Below, piece by piece: positions 1-8,200 of a stretch of 10,260 bases of DNA (position 1 is its first letter; each line of letters opens with the position of its first letter). A model generated the notes under the pieces. That model saw only the letters and a program-made list of their open reading frames with translations, ran no database searches and was not told the origin of the DNA. Origin of the DNA: JACQXX01 sp964639175 (GTDB lineage Bacteria > Acidobacteriota > Blastocatellia > Chloracidobacteriales > Chloracidobacteriaceae); assembly GCA_964639175.1 (NCBI GenBank), contig CAZXCE010000285.1:1-10260 (forward strand), given 5' to 3'. The position numbers were made by a program, and so were the translations under genes.

Positions 1-1077
1 TCCCGGCTGCTTTTCCAGTTGAAGGCGTCAGGAGCAAGGCGGCAATGCGGCCATCCCTCAATTTCCAGATTACACCATCCATCATAAAGTGATGAATATT
101 GACAATCGCCGTGAAGATCAAAAAGCTGGCGGCAAAGTCATAGTGAAACACATAACTGATCAACCACGGACCTGGGAGAAACAACGCAATTCCACCAACA
201 ATCAGCGTTCCAAAATAGGCGGCAAAGCTCCAGCCCGGAGAGGTTGCACCGGCCTGGGCTTCGCGGCGGGCAAAGTAACTGGTAATCCACAGATATTGAG
301 CCGAGTGCATCACGGCCAGGACGCCAGAACTATACCGGGTCTGGGCAATTGAGACACCTGATCCGAATTCGAGCAGGGTTGGTGCCACAAACCAGAGAAA
401 CTGCGTCGAAAGCAACACAATTGGTGACAGCATCGCTTTCCAGCTTGATTGTCGGACCAAAAGCCAGATGCTCCAGAGACTTGTGACGAGAAACAACCCC
501 ACCAGTATCACCCGTGCCCAGTACCCAAATCCAATGGGAAAGCCAAGAGAGACCAGTACCGGGTCGCTGGATGGGCCACTGTGAAATGTGAAAAAGAGAA
601 TAAAAAACGAAGAGTGAAAGGCGGTGTAAAACAGGTTTCGTTGCCAGGTAGACGGCTGGGCACCGGCCCGCCGGGCAAACATCATGGCCAGTCCGTAGTT
701 TTGACCAGTGTAGTGCCAGGGGCTCCAGGTCACGTACGTCGTGAAAACCCACGGCAGCAATTCATATGACCAGTGCGTTAAAATCGTGGTCAGGACAATC
801 AACCGGTGAAGTAGAGGGTGAAATATTTGTATTTGGTGACGTCTTCGTGGGTGCGATAGGCCCGATACAGCGTGGCCATGTAATGCGGATAGTTAAACAC
901 CAGCGCGAGCGCATAAAATCCAACCAGGACTGCCATGGGTTTCCCAGGGCCAATCCCATAATCAAGCAGGAGCAGGGGCAACGACCAGGCCCCGCACCCT
1001 ACGATCAGGTCAAGTGCCGGGTGATACAGCCACGGCGCATGCGCTGTCTGGGTTATTGAGGAGGGTTCATTCTTCAT
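1..1077 (-). pseudogene. Multi-pass membrane protein with His motifs, frameshifted once, 3' end beyond the window
   Basis: The first frame starts at the ATG at 1077 and gives 92 residues, with hydrophobic segments near residues 21-41 and 48-70, ending in a TGA at 801-799. Reading on from 802 in the -1 frame gives 267 more codons without a stop to the window edge, with about six further hydrophobic segments. Together they form one coherent protein of at least 359 residues. Motifs visible are NYPHYMATLYRAY (62-74), SPWHYTGQNYGL (119-130), MHSAQYLW (257-264) and NIHHFMMDGVIWKLRD (327-342). The histidines lie in or beside membrane segments, so a metal or cofactor site is possible, but I do not know the function. 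Restoring one T at GGT-TG would rejoin the frames, so this is either a recent frameshift mutation or a sequencing or assembly error. The gene starts 19 bp after the DUF gene, suggesting an operon. No good Shine-Dalgarno sits at normal distance from the ATG at 1077. Confidence 0.75.
799..804 (-). other. Frameshift point in the membrane protein gene
   Basis: On the minus strand the codons run TTC ACC GGT TGA, stopping the first frame. Shifting back by one base (TTG ATT GTC CTG) opens a long hydrophobic frame that continues the same protein. There is no X-XXY-YYZ slippery heptamer here, so a single-base loss or a sequencing error explains it better than programmed frameshifting. Confidence 0.7.
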
Positions 1078-1084
1078 TTTTCAT
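1064..1084 (-). repeat. Three-unit 7-bp tandem repeat overlapping the start codon of the membrane protein gene
   Basis: Read on the minus strand, the units are ATGAAAA, ATGAAGA and ATGAACC, each starting with ATG. The middle unit supplies the ATG (1077) that opens the membrane protein frame. The first ATG (1084) is in another frame and stops after five codons. An AGGA at 1098-1095, which overlaps the TAG stop of the upstream DUF gene, lies 10 nt from the first ATG and 17 nt from the second. Confidence 0.6.
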
Positions 1085-1096
1085 TCGCGATTATTC

Positions 1097-2146
1097 CTAA
1101 AATCCTGGCATCTGGCGCATAAAGTCCCGAGCCATTTCCACTCCTGGCAGGCGTCTGGCAGATTTAATGCTGATGTTGAGTTTTTTCCCTACTGGTGAAA
1201 GAAATTCTTTCAATTCTGGACGCGTAACCAGGATCGTTTGGGGCAACACTTGATGTTGATCAGCAATCTTGAACAATTCTTCGACCAGATGTGTTCCGAT
1301 CTGACCCAGTTTGCTCATTACCGGAGTGATTACCATGGCGCTCTGGCTTTCTACCATCAGCCCAATGATCGGGAAATAGGGTTTTTCGGCATCTCGAATG
1401 GCCGCCTCAGTATGGAAATAATCAATTTCCCAGGTACCACCTTGCCTGATTGGGACCTTCCTGATTCGTTCAAGCTGAACTTCATTGATTGTTCCAAGGG
1501 AACTCGATGGTTGTGGGGATGGTGGCGGGGCAAGCCACTCGTCTTTCCAACTCAAGGAATCTCCGGTTTGGACCGGCACGCGGGTGAGATATTTCTGGGC
1601 CAGTGTAAACCGCTGCCAGAGCTTGCCTTTGGGCGGTACCAGGTATTTTGGGTTTTCACGGAGCTGTTGGGCCACGGCCATAGTCTGTTCAATAATATGG
1701 AGCAGAAACTGGGCTTCCTGAGCGTTGACTGGCCAGGGGACAAAGCCCGGTTCATATCGTTTGAACGTCGGCCAGGATTGGCGACCTCGAAATTTCAAAC
1801 CCAGCTTTTTGATGGTGGCCAGTTCGTTTTTGTCGAGTAATTCCCGATCATCAAATGACACCATCAGGCAATTTTGTGCAAACAGGAGATCTTCATTCCC
1901 CATTCCAAAGGTACCCTGCTGGATTTGGATAAATGTTTCCAACCCGGCTGTTCCCAGATATGCGGCAATGCCGAGTACTTCGCCCAGATTGCCTATCACA
2001 CAACAGTAGACAATCTGACCACTTACCGGGTCTTGAACCCCAAAGAGGTGAGAGTCCAGCATCCAGGTCCAGGGCGCCAGCTCTTTTAACTGTTTGGCGG
2101 CGTCAAACAACTGTTTCCATTGTTCGAGTGAAGTTTGATTTGTCAC
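1097..2146 (-). CDS. Two-domain protein of unknown function, DUF7309/DUF6930-like
   Basis: This 349-residue soluble protein has no signal peptide or membrane segment. Residues about 6-165 form an N-terminal domain with the stretches ELAPWTWMLDSHLFGVQDP and YCCVIGNLGEVLGIAAYLG, which I recall from DUF7309 proteins, some fused to pRiA4b ORF-3-like domains. A Pro/Ser linker (APPPSPQPSSS, about 206-216) leads to a second alpha/beta domain (about 225-345; PYFPIIGLMVESQSAMVITP, then TILVTRPELKEFL) resembling DUF6930. The biochemical function of both is unknown, and the family names come from memory, not from a search. I chose the GTG at 2146 because AAAGGAA lies 7 nt upstream and the recognisable domain begins just after it. 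The in-frame GTG at 2191 has no ribosome binding site and would add only 15 unremarkable residues. It lies 76 bp after the TPR gene and 19 bp before the membrane protein gene, so it is probably in the same transcript. Confidence 0.85.
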   Translation of the reverse strand: MTNQTSLEQWKQLFDAAKQLKELAPWTWMLDSHLFGVQDPVSGQIVYCCVIGNLGEVLGIAAYLGTAGLETFIQIQQGTFGMGNEDLLFAQNCLMVSFDDRELLDKNELATIKKLGLKFRGRQSWPTFKRYEPGFVPWPVNAQEAQFLLHIIEQTMAVAQQLRENPKYLVPPKGKLWQRFTLAQKYLTRVPVQTGDSLSWKDEWLAPPPSPQPSSSLGTINEVQLERIRKVPIRQGGTWEIDYFHTEAAIRDAEKPYFPIIGLMVESQSAMVITPVMSKLGQIGTHLVEELFKIADQHQVLPQTILVTRPELKEFLSPVGKKLNISIKSARRLPGVEMARDFMRQMPGF

Positions 2147-2153
2147 AAAAAAG

Positions 2154-2160
2154 TTCCTTT
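2154..2160 (-). promoter_or_regulatory. Ribosome binding site deciding the DUF gene start
   Basis: AAAGGAA on the minus strand lies 7 nt before the GTG at 2146. No comparable site precedes the longer in-frame GTG at 2191. Confidence 0.65.
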
Positions 2161-2222
2161 CAACGATTGAATTGCCACGGACTCCACTCACGCAGGTGGT
2201 ATCGGACTATTTGCCCCCTCGC

Positions 2223-5200
2223 TCATTTCCTCGCAATTGCTTCCCCAAGGGTATTTTCCAATGATTCAGATCCAGTGACACCGGTGCTAAAAATCAGGCT
2301 GGTGCGATTCAACTGATTGAGTTGTTCGGTCAATGCCTCAATCTTTTTGTCAGCGGCGGCTATCATTTCGGGTGTTTTCATGAGCCGACGGGTGTAACGG
2401 GCAAATTCGAGAGCCTGTGATAGATCACCTGCCTGGGTGGCAGCTTCAACCAGCAGCGGGTAAGTCCGCTGCTCGTAGTCACGAACATGGCGCCGACTTT
2501 CAGCCGCGAGCGTTCGCAAGGCTGGTTCCGGCAGGTTGTCTTCGTTGACAATGCTTTGATAGTTGAAGCTGGTCAAATCGGCAGTGTCACTGTTATCTGA
2601 TTCGTTAGCGGTTGGTGTGCTCACCAGTCGCAGGGCGGCTGGAGCGCGATTGGTGGCCAGATAGAGTTCGATCAGGTTGGTTCCTGGTCGGGCATCGGCA
2701 AAGGCCAGACCTTCAGAAAGCCGGCTCGCCGGATCATCTTTGATCGCTGCCAGATAGGCGGTGAGGGCTGTTTCGGGTTGTTTTTCACGAATTGCCAGTT
2801 GCCCGCGTTCAATCCGAGCCATCGTGGCAAACGGGGCAGGGGTGAGCCGATCCAGAATGGATTTGGCGGCGCCGATGTTCCCGGTTGCTTCCTGGATCTG
2901 AGCCAGCACGAGTTGGGCGGTGTATTCGGGTTTGCTGGTATAGCGGGCCATCAGAGTTGATGCCGCGCTCCGATTGCGGCGGGCAATTGCACCCAGGACT
3001 TCAATTGCCGTCAGTCGCTCGGGGTTGGTTGTACTCTGGTGATCAATCAGATCGGCCAGCGTGGTCAGGGCCGCATCGGCTGTGCCGACACGTTCCTGAA
3101 CTCGCGCCAGTTCGATCCGATTGAGGGTGTTGAGCGGGGCCAGTCGGGTGGCTTTGGTTCGCCATTCAACCGCCTGGGCAAACTGTCCATAATGCGCCGC
3201 GATTTCTGCGGCTGAAATGAATGCGTCGGCGGTGTTGCGATTGTTGATCAGACGGGTGAGCTGGGCGAGACCTTCGGTCGTTCGACCCCGGCGAAACTCA
3301 ATTTCAGCCATTCCCACAAAAAAGCTCAGCGGAGAATTTGGCGATTGGAATTTCTGATAGAACTCACCTAACAGGGCATCCGCTTCGGCCTGATGGTTTT
3401 CATTCACGAGCAGGGTATAGGCGTTTTGATAGGTGACCTTCGTTTCCGAGTCATAGCTATACTCATTGCCTTCATAGTCCATTTCACTTTCCCGAAAATC
3501 ATCCGCTTTGTCGAGCCCCATCGCGGTGCGGAGTCGTTGCAGGGCCTGGGCCGCCCGATTGGTCCGCAATTCAATCACGGCCTGCGCCATCACCATCCAG
3601 GTTGGTTCAACCAGCAATTCGTTGGAATCGGAATAATACTCATCCGGATTGACGGCATCGCTTTCACGCAGTTGCTCAAAGAGCAATGTGCGCAGCGAAC
3701 GCATTTCACCCAGCGTTTTTTCAGCTTCCGGATAGTTTTTCTTTTCCAACAAATGGTCAATCCAGCGTTGTTCGACGACTTTCAGCACATTGGCTGGTGA
3801 ACTGTAATTAAAGTAATAGGTGTAGTAACTGTAGTTATTGAAGTTATAGTCCCCGTTTGAGTAAGCCGCGAGTATCGTATCTGCCGCCCGCTCGTGCATC
3901 ATCCGCAGGAACGGGATTTTTTCGCTGGCGGGCACCAGTTTTTCATTCAGGATCAAGAGGCCAAAGTTCATATCTTCCGGAACGGCTTTCATGACCCGGA
4001 CAAAACTGTCATTGACCGCTTTGGCAAATTTTGGTTCTTCATCGGCTGTGGCACTCATTGCCCGGACCAGCCCTGCCCAGTCTTCGGGGTCAACGTCAGA
4101 GCGTCGGATCCGTGCTGCCAGCCGATCTTCAACTGCCGGCAGGGCTTCGAGAAACAGATCGTGTTCGGTCATAACTTCCAGATACCGGACATAGGCTTCG
4201 CTGACGCCACGGGGCAGATTGAGCATTTGATTCCACACTGCCCGTCCGCCAGTACGGTCACCTGATTCATACAGAATCGAACCTTCGAGGGCATACGTCT
4301 CAATCTGGGCCGGATCTAACTCTTTCGCCAGTTGGATATGGGCTTTGGCCAGGTCAAATCGTTTGTCGAGCCGGTGGAAATTTGCCAGCCCGCGTTGTGC
4401 TTCATCTGATTTGGGGGCGTCTTCGGCTGCCGCCAGCAGATACCGGCTGGCGTCTTTAGTGCGTTTGGGGTCGAGCGTTAACCAGACACCATAGTTTGAA
4501 GCGACCTTGTACCAGTCATCACCCATCAGTTCACGTTGCTGATTTGGGGTTTGGGCAAGCTGTTCACCGATTGGGCGCAGGTTGAGCACTTCACGGAAGA
4601 GTGGCTCAACCTCGGGGGAACTATTGCGGAAATACAGTTCGAGCTGGGCCGTCCGGGATTTGATCCAGACCGGTGATAACCCGGCGTTGGCCATTGCCTT
4701 GCGGGCCAGGTCTTTCTCACGCCGTTTGACCAGAAAATTGATCAACTGGAGCTGATATGGCGAGCGAATCTGGGCCAGGGCATCGAGTTCGGCGCGTTTG
4801 CCCTGAGTATAGAGCAGGTTCAAATACCGCCCCACTTCCGCATTTTCACTGGTGACGATATCGCCGCTTTGTGAGCGGTAGAGTCGGGCCAGTGTCTGCA
4901 TCTCGCCGGCTAAATCCCCGGCAGCGCGATATTCAGCCGCGATGGCCACCGGATAATTGAAGGTTCCGGGGTGTTTCTCGCGTTTTTCTTCAGCTTCGAG
5001 GAGCTGAATCACGGTTTTGAAGTTCTCACGTGAGCGATAAAACCCAAGCAACGACTGGAGCTGGGTGTGAAAGCGTCCATCCTGGTTGCTGGTCCGGATG
5101 GCATAGGCCACGTCTTTCGCCCGGGTGAGCGCAGCCTCCTGAGCCGTGGTCAGGCCGAGCATCCCAAACCAGTCAACCAGCGAGTTTAAATTTGCCAGGC

Positions 5201-8200
5201 TTTCGGGCGTGTTGGCCTGGTTTTGATCAATTCGTTTGCGCAGGGCAGTCTCAAGTTCCGCCTTTTGGGTGGGCGTTGCATAGTTGAAGACAACTTCGGC
5301 CAGTTTTTCCCGTAGCGTCGAGCGAACTGATTCTGCCGAACTTCGTGGCGTTCCAGGTTGGGCATTATTGGGTTTGTTGGCCTCGGCGGTGAGCAGGTTG
5401 GCCAGGGCTTCGACTTTGTTCAAGGTCGCGAGCGGTGTGTCTGTCAACGCCAGGGTGGTCAGCCAGCTTCCGGCTTCATAGGACGAAATCGTATTCCGAT
5501 ATGGGTCACGGCGCACTTTTTCAACGCCGTCTTCAAAAAAGCTGGCCGATTCTTTGGTCAGCCCCGCCGAAAGCAAAATCTGACCATATTGGAAATAGGT
5601 GGCCGCCAGCGTGTTTTTGCGAACCGTCACCGCTTCGCGCAGGGTTTCAACTGCCTTGTCAGCTTTTCCCTGATGAATATAGAGACTGGCCAGCGTCACG
5701 AGCCATTCCGAGTTTCCAGCGTCAATTTCATAGGCCCGCCGGAGCACCGCCACGGCATCGTCATAGCGCCCAAGCTGCTCATACAACCCGGCCAGTTTCG
5801 AGCGGAAATCAAGCCGTTGTGGTTCATTCAAAATTGCCTGCCGGTATTGATCAGAAGCGACCGTGACTTCACCGTTGTAAATCGAGATTTCACCCAGCAC
5901 CACATTCCAGCGATAGTTTCGATCAGCTTTCTGGGCCAGATCGGTATAGTAGGCCCGCAACCGGCCCATCTGCCCGGTCCGTGACGAATAGCGCAACGCC
6001 GCTGCCAGCGCCGTTGTGTTTTCCGGATCCCGATTGATGATTTCAATGTACTGGTCAACCGCCTCGCTGTGGCGTTTGAGTTTGGTGAGTGTTTCAATCA
6101 AACCCAGCCGCAAATCCGCCGTTTTGTTGCGGCGTTCATCGGAGCTGAGGTTCCCGGTGGCGATGTTTTTGAGTCCGGTTTTATAGAGTTCGGCCAGTGC
6201 TTCTGACTGATTGGATTCAGCCAGCACTTTGGTCAGCAGGGTAAAGGCTTCGATATCAAGTGGGTTTTCGCCATACCAGGTTCGGAGCGTCTTTTCGGAA
6301 TCCGCCAGTTTGCCGGCATCCATCTGGCGTTTGGCAAGCTGGAGCGTAAATTGACGTTTGTACTGCCCCACGGCCTGGGTTGACGTGCGTTGATAGAGGG
6401 CAATGGATTTATCGAGCAACCCAACGCGCCAGTAAAACTGAGTGGCTTCCTGCAACACGCCCAGGTTGGTGGCAAATTCGCTGGTGAGGCGATCCATCAC
6501 CGACACCGCCGTGTCTACCTGATTATTGCGCTCATAAAAGGCCGCCAGTTGCAGCCGATATTTCATGGCTTCGTGTTCGTCGCGAGCCAGGGTTACGAGC
6601 CGCTTGAGGGTTTGTTCTTCTTCGTCAGTGCGCCGATTGCGACGGAATTCATCGCTGGCGGCTTCGAGAAATTCAGGGCTGGTTCGGGACTGAACATCAC
6701 GTTTGAGCAGGGCGAAAGCGTCGTCAAACTGTTTGACGGCTTTTAAATATTCCACATACCCGAGCGTCAACTGGCCGTCGTCATTGGCACCCGGTTGAGC
6801 CACACGGGCCGCAAAGGCTTTGGCAATCTGAGCGGCATAATCTTTGCGCGGCGTGAGTTGTCGCAGGCGTTTGACGGTTTGGGTCCGCGTGTCGCCAACT
6901 TCGGCCAGGACCGCAACATATTCGGCAATTGCCCGATCCATCTGGTTTTTGCCTTCATAGATGGCGCCCATCTGATAGCCGTAGGCCGTTGTGCTGCCCG
7001 TGGTCTGGCGCAAGGTGCTCAAAATACGAATGGCATCGTCATACTGAAAGTAATCCCAGTAAATGCTGGCGACTTCGAGAAATGTTTCCGGGTTGCCGCG
7101 TTCGCGGTTGAGAATGGCATCCCACTGCTCGCCAGCCCGTTTGAAATCGCTCATTTCGGCATACACTTCGCCAGCCTGGGTCGGGAAGGTATGTGATGTC
7201 GGGTAGATTTTGGCGAGGCTGATCCAGGCAGCGGCAGATTCTTCATAGAGTTTGATGTCCTGGCTACCCAACGACCGGGCCATTTTGGCCAGCCGTTCGG
7301 CATACTGGGGCTCGCCGGGATATTTTTTGACCAGTTCGCGATAGGCGGTCAGGGCTTCGTCGTGGTGAGACAGCCACATCGCGCCATCCGCGGCAAATTG
7401 ATTGTAGACCGCCGATGTTGCCGCTCGACTTTTGGCGGCTTCATAATTTGGCCGCAGGGTGTTGCTTTGCGATTGCCACCGCAAGAGTTCTTCACGAATA
7501 TCCGGGTCTGAAAAGTAATACTGAGCTGAAAGTTTCTCCCATTCTTTCCAGTTTTTGGTTTGTTTGTAATAGGTCAGCAACCCTTTGACAAACGAGACAT
7601 TGGTTGGAAACCGGTCGTGGGCAAACCGATACAATTCCAGGTACAGCCGGGCGTCATTCTGATTACTCTCTGGGTCGGCCTGAGTAATGAATTGCTGCAG
7701 GTATTCTTCGATGTCGCCGTCATCAAGAATCTCGGTCAGTTCGCGGGAGTACTGTTCAAACGCCTGCTTCCGGTCATTGCGAACATACCAGCGTGCCAGG
7801 CGGTGGTACCAGGTGTTGGTATGAAAGCGGCGCACGGCATCGGAATACACCTTGAGTTGATCATCCACCAGACTGTTTTGCCCCAGCCACTTCAGCATCT
7901 GCTCATAGAGTCCTTCTTCCTGCGCATGTTTTTTGATTTCGCCATAGAGGAACTTGAGCGTTTCCTGGGGTTTTTCTTCAGCGGCATAGCTCGCAATCAC
8001 CCGTTCCAGAACCCGGCTATAGGTAATGGCATCGGCTGGCTGGATCCCATTTCCCAGGTAGTCGGTCGGATAGTCATAATATTGATACTCAGATGAATCG
8101 CTATCGCTGCCTTCCGAGGGGTCATAAATTTCATAGACCGTGCTGCTTTCCTCGGTGTCAGATTCCTCAACCGGAGTGCCATCGGTGGCGACGGTTTCCC

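Noticed and set aside
330..752. 140-codon minus-strand open frame
   Set aside because: It is a shifted frame of the membrane protein; the neighbouring frame gives membrane helices and clear motifs over the same bases.
799..810. Programmed -1 frameshift in the membrane protein gene
   Set aside because: No slippery heptamer is present and I see no strong downstream stem; a single-base loss is simpler.
1238..1840. 200-codon plus-strand open frame antisense to the DUF gene
   Set aside because: It lies wholly inside the well-supported minus-strand gene, has no ribosome site and shows no recognisable domain.
5358..5984. 208-codon plus-strand open frame antisense to the TPR gene
   Set aside because: It is opposite a clear TPR coding region; long antisense frames are expected from the codon bias of such a large gene.
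7560..8096. 178-codon plus-strand open frame, partly hydrophobic
   Set aside because: Antisense to TPR coding sequence; the hydrophobic look comes from the complement of acidic and Gln/Lys codons.
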